Shown one piece after another: positions 43,570 to 52,670 of a stretch of 64,000 nt of DNA (the stretch's first letter is position 1; every line of letters begins with the position of its first letter). This DNA comes from Synergistaceae bacterium (GTDB lineage Bacteria; Synergistota; Synergistia; Synergistales; Synergistaceae), in contig JAJFTP010000027.1 in assembly GCA_021372895.1 (NCBI GenBank), positions 1 to 64,000 on the forward strand, given 5' to 3'. The translations under genes and the position numbers were made by a program. The notes under the pieces were generated by a model. That model was given only the letters and a program-made list of their open reading frames with translations, was not told the DNA's origin and did no database searches.

Positions 43570-44863
43570 CGATGCGGGCCTTTATGTAACCAACAAGGTA
43601 AAGACTGCCGCAGCATACGGAGACAGAAGAGGTTAAAAGTGCGTTGTTGACGGCATCGATGGGGTCAAGCCAGACTCCTGCAGTCCTTAGCCCGCATTCC
43701 TGAACCAGAGCGCAGAGTCCGTCTGCTTTCATGGAGCGCTCCATATCGGGAACCTGAGTGCAGTAAATAAGCGGATCGAGCTGTTTTAGTATCTCTAATG
43801 ACATACGTATATCTTTGTCTTTCATCATTGCAAGTACAATATTTAAACCGCCCTTTATCGATATTATCAAAAGTGTTTCGACGAGGCGTTTCATTGCATG
43901 CGGATTATGGGCCCCGTCAACAAGAAGCACAGGATCATCCGCCAGCTTTTCAAGCCGGCCTTGCCATGACGTTTTTTTGACTCCCGCCATTATTGAAGCT
44001 TCAGTCAACGCAGGAAATTTATCCTTGAGCACGCACGCACCCATAATGGCGAGCGCCGCATTCTCTGCCTGATAGTGCCCTATAAGCGGCGTTATATATC
44101 TTGTGCTTGTTCTCTTTTGCGTTTTTAAAGTAAACGCAGTCCCGTTCAGTGATGTCTCGACTTCGCATATGTTGCACGATTCCGGCATCAGCAGCGCGTA
44201 TGCGCCGCGTTTTGCAGCCATTTCCAGGAAGTATGCCTCTAATTCGGTATTTCCTCCGGCAAATATAGCAGGAGTGTTTTTGCGAATTACGGAGAATTTC
44301 TCGTGTGCTATCTCCTGTATCGTATCTCCCAGGTATTCCGTATGATCCATGCCGATTGGCGTAATAAGTGTCAAAAAGACATTCTTAAGGATATTTGTCG
44401 CGTCCAGCCTGCCGCCAAGCCCGGCCTCCACTACCGCTATGTCTACATTCTCCTCGGCGATGATCATAAACGAAACTGCCGTTATGAGCTCAAAATATGT
44501 CGGATTATTATCAGCAAAGAAAGTGCATTCGGTTATCATTTTTTTTATTTTTGAAATGCATGCATACCATTTTTCAGGCGAAACATAAATTCCATCAACT
44601 TCAAGCCTTTCTCCAAACGAAACAAGATGCGGACTCGTATAGAGAGCGGTCCTGTACCCGGATTCTCTGAGAATGGAGGCGATGGTCGCGGCTGTTGAGC
44701 CTTTCCCGTTTGTGCCGACGACATGGACGGCGGGGAACGCGCGTTCAGGATCCCCTGCGAGCGACAGCAGCTTGGAAAGCCTGGCAAGCCCGGGGCGTAT
44801 CCCGGGACTTGCCAGTGATTGAAGTTCACTTTCTATTTCTTCAAAATATTTTTGAATATGCAT
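43550..44863 (-). CDS. folC: Folylpolyglutamate synthase/dihydrofolate synthase
   Basis: Mur-ligase-like enzyme adding glutamate to dihydropteroate or folates; 437 aa. P-loop VVGTNGKGSTAATIASIL, YTSPHLVSFGERLEVDG, VVEAGLGGRLDATNIL, LITPIGMDHTEYLGDT, and VDGAHNPHAMKRL. Starts 2 bases after the valS stop; valS-folC is a widespread pair. Confidence 0.95.
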   Translation of the reverse strand: MHIQKYFEEIESELQSLASPGIRPGLARLSKLLSLAGDPERAFPAVHVVGTNGKGSTAATIASILRESGYRTALYTSPHLVSFGERLEVDGIYVSPEKWYACISKIKKMITECTFFADNNPTYFELITAVSFMIIAEENVDIAVVEAGLGGRLDATNILKNVFLTLITPIGMDHTEYLGDTIQEIAHEKFSVIRKNTPAIFAGGNTELEAYFLEMAAKRGAYALLMPESCNICEVETSLNGTAFTLKTQKRTSTRYITPLIGHYQAENAALAIMGACVLKDKFPALTEASIMAGVKKTSWQGRLEKLADDPVLLVDGAHNPHAMKRLVETLLIISIKGGLNIVLAMMKDKDIRMSLEILKQLDPLIYCTQVPDMERSMKADGLCALVQECGLRTAGVWLDPIDAVNNALLTSSVSVCCGSLYLVGYIKARIDGIRGL

Positions 44864-44865
44864 CG

Positions 44866-47529
44866 CTACTCTGTAAGGCTATCAAGGTTTTCTATGATCC
44901 GGTCTCTCTTTGCCTCATTAAATGCAAGATTGGCCTTTTCCTTGGTAATGACCTCTTCAGGCGCTCTTTCGACAAACTGGGCGTTCGAAAGTTTTGCTCT
45001 GCTCTTATCGATATCTTTTTCCAGTTTTTCGAGATCGTTCTTTAGCCTCAGGACTTCTTTATCTACATCAAGCAGATCTCCGACTGGCAGATAGATTTGG
45101 ATATCATCGAGAACCGCAGTCAGGCTGTGCTCCGGTTTGACTGATCCGTCTCCGGTCAGCAGGAGTGACTCGACCTTGGTCAGTAGGAGTATCTGAGCTT
45201 CAGATGATTTAAGGATGCCGAGCTTATCAGCGTTATGAACTGAGAGCACTACTCTTGGAATAACAATCTGAGGAGTGATCCTGGCCTCTGCGCGCAGGTT
45301 ACGCACTGAGCGTACTATGTCCTGAATAAAGCCCATGTCTGATATGAGCCTCTCGTCTATTTCGGCAAGGCGTGGTTCGGGCCACGAGCTGTGCTCTATA
45401 ATGTCCCCTCCGAACGGGAATGCCTGCCAAAGTTCTTCAGTCACGAACGGTATGTACGGATGTAGTAATTTCAGCACATCCTCAAATACCGCAAGCAGTA
45501 CTGCCTGTGTCGTTCTGCGCCTTGCATCGCCCTCTTCACCTCTCAGGGCCGGTTTCGACAGTTCAAGATACCAGTCGCAGAGTTCGCCCCATGTGAAGTC
45601 GTACATAAGCCTCGCTGATTCGCCGAAGAAATATCCGTCCAGAAGACGCGTCATCTCGGCAGAAACCTGGGATATTCTGTTCAGTATCCACTTGTCCTGT
45701 ATGCGCAGTTCGGCCTCTTCCCACTGCTGTCCCATCTCCGCGTCCTCAAGATTCATAAGGGCAAAGCGGCTGGCGTTCCACAGCTTATTCATAAATAGAC
45801 GGTATGTGGCTATCCTCTCCGTTGAGAGGAAGATATCTCGTCCCTGCACTGTGAGAGCCGCAAGCGTGAGCCGTAATGCATCCGCACCGTAGTCCCTGAC
45901 TATCGTCAGGGGGTCTATGACGTTACCGCGTGATTTGCTCATCTTCTGTCCCTTTTCATCCCGCACAAGAGCATGGATATAAACGTCTCGGAACGGAACT
46001 TTTCCATTCATCCCTTCAAGCCCGAACATTATCATCCTGGCTACCCAGAAGAAAATAATGTCAAAACCGGTTACGAGGACGGAGGTCGGGTAGTACTTTT
46101 GCAGCAGTTTGGTATTCTCCGGCCAGCCCATGGTCGAGAAGGGCCACAATGCACTGGAGAACCATGTGTCCAGTACGTCTTCATCCTGCCTCAGCTCTGT
46201 GTTGCCGCACTTCGGGCATGATCCCGGGGCCTCCGTTTCAACGATGATCTCTCCGCATTTGTCACAGTACCATGCCGGGATGCGATGACCCCACCAGAGC
46301 TGCCGCGAGATGCACCAGTCCCTGATGTTCTCCATCCACTGATAATATACGTTAGTCCACTGATCAGGCACAAAACGGATATCTCCGGCCTGTACCGCTG
46401 CAACTCCTGCGTCCGCAAGCGGGCGCGTATGGACAAACCACTGTTCCGAAAGATACGGTTCAATGACCGTGTGACAGCGATAACATTCTCCGACAGAGTG
46501 CGTTATTTCCTTAACGCTGATCAAAGAGCCCTCTTTCTCAAGATCCCCTACGATGCATTTACGTGCCTCAAAACGGTCCAGTCCGGTATATTTGCCTGAT
46601 TCCGGCGTCATTGTGCCGTTGTCGTCAATGACCTGTATCTGTTCAAGGTTGTGTCTCTGTCCGACCAGGAAGTCATTAGGGTCATGTGCGGGGGTAATTT
46701 TTACGCAGCCCGTACCGAATTCAGGATCCACCATGTTGTCTTCGATGACGGGAATGATCCTGCCTGTTATGGGAACGATGACATTCCTGCCAACCAGGCG
46801 GAGGTTTTTCTCATCCCTTGGATGTATCGCTATCGCAGTGTCTCCGAGAATTGTCTCAGGGCGCGTCGTCATTACGGTGAGCTGTCCTTTGCCGTCTGCG
46901 AACTTGTACGCAACTTCATAAAACTTGCCTTCCGTCTCATGATGTTCGACCTCAAGGTCGGAGAGTGCAGTGTGGCACCTCGGGCACCAGTTGATAAGAT
47001 ACTTGCCCCTGTAAATCAGACCTTTTTTGTAGAGGTCGACAAATATTTTGCGGACAGCCACGGAAAGGCCTTCGTCCATAGTGAAGCGTTCTCTGTCCCA
47101 GTCGCAGGATGCGCCAAGTTTTTTTAATTGGTTGATGATGGTGCTTCCGTACTGTTCTTTCCACTTCCAAACTCTTTTCACGAAATCTTCACGGCCGAGG
47201 TCATGGCGGGAAATGCCTTCCGCTGCAAGTGAACGCTCAACTACATTCTGAGTCGCGATGCCGGCATGATCTGTTCCGGGCAGCCATAGCACGCTGTAGC
47301 CCTGCATCCTTTTTGTCCTGCAGAGGATATCCTGAAGCGTATTGTCAAGCGCATGTCCGACATGCAGGGAGCCGGTTACGTTGGGCGGCGGGATCACAAT
47401 TGAAAACGGCGGTTTGGGGGAATCCGGGTCTGCTTTAAAAAGCCCCTTCTCGATCCATCTCATATACCATTTGTCCTCAATTGGTACAGGGTCGTAGCTC
47501 TTGCCTAAAACTGTTTTTTCGGAATCCAT
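44866..47529 (-). CDS. valS: Valyl-tRNA synthetase
   Basis: 887 aa. HIGH signature in IPPPNVTGSLHVGHALDNT, KMSKS in KGQKMSKSRGNVIDPL, an editing (CP1) domain with MTTRPETILGDTAIAI, and a C-terminal coiled-coil tRNA-binding arm (VLRLKNDLEKLEKDIDKSRA). ATG 47529 follows GAGGAGG. No T-box is seen in the upstream 150 bases. Confidence 0.98.
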   Translation of the reverse strand: MDSEKTVLGKSYDPVPIEDKWYMRWIEKGLFKADPDSPKPPFSIVIPPPNVTGSLHVGHALDNTLQDILCRTKRMQGYSVLWLPGTDHAGIATQNVVERSLAAEGISRHDLGREDFVKRVWKWKEQYGSTIINQLKKLGASCDWDRERFTMDEGLSVAVRKIFVDLYKKGLIYRGKYLINWCPRCHTALSDLEVEHHETEGKFYEVAYKFADGKGQLTVMTTRPETILGDTAIAIHPRDEKNLRLVGRNVIVPITGRIIPVIEDNMVDPEFGTGCVKITPAHDPNDFLVGQRHNLEQIQVIDDNGTMTPESGKYTGLDRFEARKCIVGDLEKEGSLISVKEITHSVGECYRCHTVIEPYLSEQWFVHTRPLADAGVAAVQAGDIRFVPDQWTNVYYQWMENIRDWCISRQLWWGHRIPAWYCDKCGEIIVETEAPGSCPKCGNTELRQDEDVLDTWFSSALWPFSTMGWPENTKLLQKYYPTSVLVTGFDIIFFWVARMIMFGLEGMNGKVPFRDVYIHALVRDEKGQKMSKSRGNVIDPLTIVRDYGADALRLTLAALTVQGRDIFLSTERIATYRLFMNKLWNASRFALMNLEDAEMGQQWEEAELRIQDKWILNRISQVSAEMTRLLDGYFFGESARLMYDFTWGELCDWYLELSKPALRGEEGDARRRTTQAVLLAVFEDVLKLLHPYIPFVTEELWQAFPFGGDIIEHSSWPEPRLAEIDERLISDMGFIQDIVRSVRNLRAEARITPQIVIPRVVLSVHNADKLGILKSSEAQILLLTKVESLLLTGDGSVKPEHSLTAVLDDIQIYLPVGDLLDVDKEVLRLKNDLEKLEKDIDKSRAKLSNAQFVERAPEEVITKEKANLAFNEAKRDRIIENLDSLTE

Positions 47530-47552
47530 CCGGTCTTCCTCCTCGTTGGATA

Positions 47553-47678
47553 CTACCTGGTGGCTGCATCCAAATCTATATACCCATCCCGACAGTCCGG
47601 CCGTTCCGGCTCCTCGGGTATGCGGGCTATGATTGATATACCGGCCAAAAACCGGGTGTTGAACGACGTGCGATCCAA
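47553..47678 (-). other. Short GC-rich element/41-codon frame in the engB-valS gap
   Basis: The gap between engB and valS carries a GC-rich segment unlike ordinary spacer. One frame is open for 41 codons from TTG 47678 to TAG 47553 (ending RPDCRDGYIDLDAATR), with no ribosome-binding site. Inverted pieces such as CCGGAACGGCCGG are present. It could be a dispersed intergenic repeat, an mRNA leader structure for valS or a small gene; only genome-wide comparison can tell. Confidence 0.3.
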
Positions 47679-47681
47679 TTT

Positions 47682-48290
47682 TTATTTATCGATGCGAGCC
47701 ATCTCATCAATAATTTCTGTTATGCTGCGGCGAAGCGCCTCCATCTCCCTGTCATTGACACCTGAGGTGATAAACGGCGGAAGCACTGAGTCTATGCCGG
47801 TCAACATGTGCTGCTGATAAAGCCCTTTTCTCCTGCCTGGAGAAATTTTATCCCCTTTTGTAAAAACCACAAGCCTTGGGAGCCCCATATTGTCAAGCCA
47901 GTCAGTCAATTCATTGTCGTTGGACAGAGGACCGTGTCTGAAATCCATAAGGTGGATCACAAAGGATATGTTGCGGTCAGAGTTAAAATAGTCGTCTATC
48001 AGCTTCCACCATGTCTTTCGTTCATCAAGGCCTCTGGAGGCGTAGCCATACCCGGGAAGATCGACAAGGCAGAATGTCCGTTTGTCTGTCTCAACATTGT
48101 AGAAGTTTATGCTTCTTGTCTTGCCGGGTTTTGAACTTATCTTTGCAACTTTTTTTTCAAGGAGGGCGTTTATCAGGGTCGATTTGCCCACGTTCGAACG
48201 TCCGACAAATACGACCTCGCTATTTGCCGTCGGAGGAAGCTGCTGTTTATTGAAAGCGGTGCAGTAAAGCTCTGATTTCCACGCGCACAT
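47682..48290 (-). CDS. engB: Ribosome-assembly GTPase EngB (YihA/YsxC)
   Basis: 202 aa. G1 VFVGRSNVGKSTLINALL, G3 LVDLPGYGYASR, G4 VVFTKGDKISPG. Essential GTPase in large-subunit maturation. It lies 2 bases after lon, reproducing the clpX-lon-engB order known in Firmicutes. Confidence 0.96.
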   Translation of the reverse strand: MCAWKSELYCTAFNKQQLPPTANSEVVFVGRSNVGKSTLINALLEKKVAKISSKPGKTRSINFYNVETDKRTFCLVDLPGYGYASRGLDERKTWWKLIDDYFNSDRNISFVIHLMDFRHGPLSNDNELTDWLDNMGLPRLVVFTKGDKISPGRRKGLYQQHMLTGIDSVLPPFITSGVNDREMEALRRSITEIIDEMARIDK

Positions 48291-48292
48291 AT

Positions 48293-50617
48293 CTATTTCC
48301 CGGGTCTCAGAGCAAGCTCAAATACTTTTGTGATCCTCGAGACATAGTGCAGATCCATGCCGCTGGTCATCCAGGCGTTGAGTTCCTCTACGTCGGCCTT
48401 GTTGTCTTCGGGCAGTATAAGTTTTTTAATACCAAGGCGCTTTGCCGCAAGGATTTTTTCTCTTACCCCTCCAATTGGAAGAACATCGCCGTGCAGTGTC
48501 ATCTCTCCGGTCATTGCATAGGAGATGTCAACAGGACGTCCCGTAAGCGACGAGCAGAGAGACAGGGCAAGCGTTATCCCGGCAGACGGTCCGTCCTTGG
48601 GAACAGCACCTTCAGGTATGTGTATGTGTATGTCTTTTTTCTGCCATTCAAACTCCGTAAGGTTGTAATTTTCAGCGTTTGAGCGGAGATATGCCAGAGC
48701 CGTCTGGGCTGATTCCTGCATGATGTCTCCAAGGTTGCCTGTGTATGAGACCTGTCCGTTGCCGGCCATTACGGCAGACTCGATAAGTATCACCGCTCCT
48801 CCTGCCTCTGTCCATGCAAGACCGAGAGACGTCCCGATCGGGTTTTCTTTTGGAATGCGCGTTTTGTGCAGTTTGGGTGCGCCGAGCATGGATTTTAGCG
48901 TTTCCTTTGTGATGATCTGAGGTTTTTCGGTTATCACTGATCGACCGTTCTCCATCATCTTTGCAGCTATTTTCCTCGCAATCTTCGATAGTTGCCTGTC
49001 AAGGTCGCGAACTCCTGCTTCCATTGTATAGGAGCTGATAACTGTCTTCAGGACCGCATCAGGGATCTTTATATCCTGTTCTGTCAGTCCGTGTTCTATA
49101 AGAATGCGCGGGAGAAGATGTTTTCTGGCTATTTTCACCTTTTCCTCTGCAACATACCCGGGCAGAGAGATAATTTCCATCCTGTCAAGGAGCGGCCTCG
49201 GAATCGTGGCTGTACTGTTGGCCGTCGTAATAAACATTACCTTGCTCAGGTCAAAGGGTACTTCCAAAAAATTGTCAGTAAAGCTGAAGTTCTGTTCAGG
49301 GTCAAGGACCTCCAGCAGCGCAGCTGCCGGATCCCCCCTGAAGTCATTCCCGATTTTATCCACTTCATCCATAAGCAGTATAGGGTTGTTTGTTCCAGCC
49401 TGCTTTATCTTCTGTATTATCCTTCCCGGCAAAGCACCTACGTAAGTGCGCCGGTGCCCGCGTATTTCAGCCTCGTCGCGAAGTCCGCCCAGAGACATGT
49501 TGACAAATTTTCTGCCCATAGTCCTGGCAATAGATTTTCCAAGCGACGTCTTGCCTACTCCCGGAGGACCTACAAAACATATTACCTGTGCACGCATATT
49601 ATTTGCCGCAAGTTTCTTGACCGCAAGAAACTCCAATATACGCTCCTTGACTTCTTCAAGTCCGTAATGGTCTTCTTCGAGTATCCTGCGGGCGTCTTTC
49701 AGGTCAAGGTGATCTTCTGATGAGTTCTGCCAAGGAAGTTCGATAAGCCATTCTATATATGTCCTGGCAACGGTAGCTTCCGGAGAAATTGGAGCCATGC
49801 GAGAATAGCGGTCGATCTCACGAAGGACCTTTTGTTCTGTTTCCTCCGGCATGCCTGCCTCTTTAGCTTTGCTCCGCAACTCTTCTATGTCCGATAAAGG
49901 GTTGTCGTCACCAAGCTCTTGTTGAATAACCTTAAGTTGTTCTCTGAGATAGTACTGGCGCTGTCCCCTATCCATCTCACTACGGACTCTTTCATGTATA
50001 TCCCGCTCCATCGCAAGAAGCTCATTTTCGTACATAAGCATAGAAAGCAGTTTGCGCAGGCGTTCAACAACATCTGCCGTTTCCAGTATATCCTGTTTAT
50101 CTGCTATTTTAAGATAGCAGTGCGACGCGGTTATGTCGGCAAAGACGTCAGGGTCAAGTATGTCCTCTATTGCTTTTGAAACCTCGTCCGGCATTTTAGG
50201 GTGAAGGCTCACATATGTTTCAAATTCAGAAAAAACACTTCTGCGGAGAGCCTCAGTTTTATTTGTCTGTGCAGAATTCATGGATGGAATTTTTTCGGTC
50301 TCAGCCTCCAGAAAATTATCATTTGAGATAAAATGCACAGCCTTACAGCGCCATCCGCCTTCCAGCACGGCTTTTATCGTACCGTCAGGAAGGCGCACAG
50401 TCTGAAGTATTTTACAGAGAGTTCCTATTGTATACAAGTCATCGGGCTCCGGATCATTTAATCCAGGGTCGCGCTGCGCAGTGATAAATAGGAGGCGCCC
50501 CTTTGCGTTGGCCTCCTCAACTGCACGTACAGAGCGCGGCCTGTTTACAAAAAGAGGCGTAATGACCCCCGGAAACAGAACAATATCGCGAACAGGGACT
50601 ACAGGGTACAGGAACAT
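48293..50617 (-). CDS. lon: ATP-dependent protease Lon
   Basis: 774 aa. N-terminal substrate domain from YPVVPVRDIVLFPGV; AAA+ Walker A FVGPPGVGKTSLGKSIA and Walker B NPILLMDEVDKIG; C-terminal Ser-Lys protease with PKDGPSAGITLALSL and GGVREKILAAKRLG. Start ATG shares a base with the clpX stop (TAATG). Confidence 0.98.
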   Translation of the reverse strand: MFLYPVVPVRDIVLFPGVITPLFVNRPRSVRAVEEANAKGRLLFITAQRDPGLNDPEPDDLYTIGTLCKILQTVRLPDGTIKAVLEGGWRCKAVHFISNDNFLEAETEKIPSMNSAQTNKTEALRRSVFSEFETYVSLHPKMPDEVSKAIEDILDPDVFADITASHCYLKIADKQDILETADVVERLRKLLSMLMYENELLAMERDIHERVRSEMDRGQRQYYLREQLKVIQQELGDDNPLSDIEELRSKAKEAGMPEETEQKVLREIDRYSRMAPISPEATVARTYIEWLIELPWQNSSEDHLDLKDARRILEEDHYGLEEVKERILEFLAVKKLAANNMRAQVICFVGPPGVGKTSLGKSIARTMGRKFVNMSLGGLRDEAEIRGHRRTYVGALPGRIIQKIKQAGTNNPILLMDEVDKIGNDFRGDPAAALLEVLDPEQNFSFTDNFLEVPFDLSKVMFITTANSTATIPRPLLDRMEIISLPGYVAEEKVKIARKHLLPRILIEHGLTEQDIKIPDAVLKTVISSYTMEAGVRDLDRQLSKIARKIAAKMMENGRSVITEKPQIITKETLKSMLGAPKLHKTRIPKENPIGTSLGLAWTEAGGAVILIESAVMAGNGQVSYTGNLGDIMQESAQTALAYLRSNAENYNLTEFEWQKKDIHIHIPEGAVPKDGPSAGITLALSLCSSLTGRPVDISYAMTGEMTLHGDVLPIGGVREKILAAKRLGIKKLILPEDNKADVEELNAWMTSGMDLHYVSRITKVFELALRPGK

Positions 50618-51939
50618 TAAACGGCCTCTTTTCCAAGCCTGATCGTCTGTTTGGGTTTTTCATTTCCTTCGACGACTTCCATTGTCACCGTAAGCCTGCC
50701 AATTTCAGCAGATTTTTCAGGGAGCTCGTACTGCATGTCAAGCATCAGAGACTCAAGTATCGTCCTGAGTCCGCGTGCTCCTGTGTTGAGCTTGGATGCT
50801 TTTTTCGCGATCGCAAGTACTGCATCATCGGTAAATTCAAGATCTATCCCTTCCAGCGCAAAGAGCTTCTTGTACTGTTTCAATGGTGCGTTACGCGGTT
50901 CGTTCAATATGCGGACCAGTGCATCCTCTGTAAGAGATTCCAGAGCTACCAGCACCGGCAGTCGCCCGATGAATTCCGGTATAAATCCATAGGCTCTGAG
51001 GTCATCCGGCTGCATCTGTTTGAGCAGTTCATAGGAATCGCGTTTCTTGACGTTTACAGTGATGTCGCCTCCGAAGCCCAGCAGCTTTTCATTTGTCCTC
51101 TGCGCGATGATCTTCTCTAATCCGTCGAAAGCCCCGCCGCAGATGAACAATATGTTGCTGGTGTCGATCGCTATCATATCCTGGTTCGGATGTTTGCGGC
51201 CACCCTTTGGTGGGACGTTTGCAACAGTGCCTTCTATTATTTTCAGAAGTGCCTGCTGGACCCCTTCACCGGAGACATCCCTTGTAATGGAGACCGATTC
51301 AGATTTACGTGATATCTTATCTATCTCGTCAATGTATATTATCCCGCGCTGGGCTGCGCTTATATCAAAATTTGCCGCCTGCAGGAGCCTGAGCAGGATA
51401 TTCTCTACATCTTCCCCGACATACCCGGCTTCCGTGAGCGTTGTTGCGTCAGCCATTGCAAAAGGTACGTTGAGCCTCCTTGCAAGCGTTTGAGCCAGCA
51501 GGGTCTTGCCGCTTCCGGTAGGACCAACCAGAAGGACGTTGCTTTTTGGCAGTTCAACATCATCGTCGTCTGTCGCAGGGTTCATAATGCGCTGATAATG
51601 ATTATAGACTGCGACAGACAGTACTTTCTTTGCCTGATCCTGTCCTATCACATACTGGTCTAGAAATTGCTTGATGTCTGTTGGCTTGGGCAGTTCTTCT
51701 ATTATTGGCAGTGAAGAATAATCCGGCTCAATCCTCTTGTCTGGACTACGCTCAAATCTGGGTTCAATAATTTCATCTTTAAGTATGACATTACAAAGCT
51801 GGATGCAGTCCGAACAAATAAATATGTTCGCCGGTCCGGCTATAAGTTTTGAGACTTCTGCCTGAGTCTTCCCGCAGAAAGAACAGCGAGGGGCCCGCTT
51901 GTTATTATTGTCTCCGCGTCGGGAGTTCTGCTCATACAT
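50617..51939 (-). CDS. clpX: ClpX, ATPase subunit of ClpXP
   Basis: Unfoldase that feeds ClpP; 440 aa. N-terminal zinc-binding domain with CSFCGKTQ and [10 protein letters not shown], Walker [19 protein letters not shown], Walker [15 protein letters not shown], and the ClpP-docking LGF loop in [14 protein letters not shown] 51939 follows GAGGTG by 8 bases. Confidence 0.98.
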   Translation of the reverse strand: MYEQNSRRGDNNNKRAPRCSFCGKTQAEVSKLIAGPANIFICSDCIQLCNVILKDEIIEPRFERSPDKRIEPDYSSLPIIEELPKPTDIKQFLDQYVIGQDQAKKVLSVAVYNHYQRIMNPATDDDDVELPKSNVLLVGPTGSGKTLLAQTLARRLNVPFAMADATTLTEAGYVGEDVENILLRLLQAANFDISAAQRGIIYIDEIDKISRKSESVSITRDVSGEGVQQALLKIIEGTVANVPPKGGRKHPNQDMIAIDTSNILFICGGAFDGLEKIIAQRTNEKLLGFGGDITVNVKKRDSYELLKQMQPDDLRAYGFIPEFIGRLPVLVALESLTEDALVRILNEPRNAPLKQYKKLFALEGIDLEFTDDAVLAIAKKASKLNTGARGLRTILESLMLDMQYELPEKSAEIGRLTVTMEVVEGNEKPKQTIRLGKEAV

Positions 51940-51992
51940 TTAAATACACCTCGATCTTATCACGTTTTCCTTGGAACTTTATTTTGTTGAAA

Positions 51993-52020
51993 TTAGGGGA
52001 TTCCTGACGGAATCCCCTAA
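51993..52020 (-). terminator. Intercistronic hairpin between clpP and clpX
   Basis: Perfect 12-bp stem TTAGGGGATTCC/GGAATCCCCTAA with a TGAC loop (51993-52004, 52009-52020). On the minus strand only TTTC follows, so termination is probably partial; it may set the clpP:clpX ratio or protect the clpP mRNA 3' end. Confidence 0.55.
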
Positions 52021-52027
52021 GGCTGCA

Positions 52028-52612
52028 TTAACGTTTTTCAATTACCTTGTCCACTATTCCGTATTTTATGGCTTCGTCCGCTGACATGAAGAAATCCCGG
52101 TCAGTGTCAGCCTCTATCCTCTCAATTGGCTGCTTCGTGTGTTTTGAGAGGATATCGTTCAGCGCCTTTCGTGTCTTTAATATTTCTTTTGCCTGTATCT
52201 CTATATCCGAAGCTTGCCCTTGCGCTCCGCCGAGAGGCTGGTGGATCATAACGCGCGAGTTTGGCAACGCTATACGTTTTCCTTCCTCGCCTGCCGCAAG
52301 AAGCACGGCTGCCATGCTGGCTGCCTGTCCTGTGCATATAGTTGATACAGGGGGCTTTATGTACTGCATAGTATCATATATGGCAAGTCCTGCAGTTACG
52401 ACTCCCCCAGGGCTGTTTATGTACAGATAAACATCCTTCTCGGGGTCCTCGCTCTCTAAAAAAAGAAGCTGTGCCACAACTACGTTTGCGACATTATCGT
52501 CTATTGCCGTTCCCAGGAAGATGATCCTGTCCTTAAGAAGCCTGCTGTAAATGTCGTAAGAACGTTCTCCTCTTCCGGTCTGTTCAATTACCATAGGAAT
52601 AAGGTAAGACAT
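52028..52612 (-). CDS. clpP: ClpP protease subunit
   Basis: Serine protease chamber of ClpXP; 194 aa. Catalytic Ser99 in [16 protein letters not shown], His124 in [13 protein letters not shown], and Asp173 in [14 protein letters not shown]-terminal [20 protein letters not shown] is the mature family start with little propeptide. Between tig and clpX. Confidence 0.98.
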   Translation of the reverse strand: MSYLIPMVIEQTGRGERSYDIYSRLLKDRIIFLGTAIDDNVANVVVAQLLFLESEDPEKDVYLYINSPGGVVTAGLAIYDTMQYIKPPVSTICTGQAASMAAVLLAAGEEGKRIALPNSRVMIHQPLGGAQGQASDIEIQAKEILKTRKALNDILSKHTKQPIERIEADTDRDFFMSADEAIKYGIVDKVIEKR

Positions 52613-52670
52613 AATATTCCTCCCTCAAAATTTTATCCCATAACCTCATTTCAGAAAGGCACAAGCAACG

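Noticed and set aside
47530-47681. Val T-box upstream of valS
   Set aside because: No specifier hairpin, T-box motif or terminator is visible in the gap.
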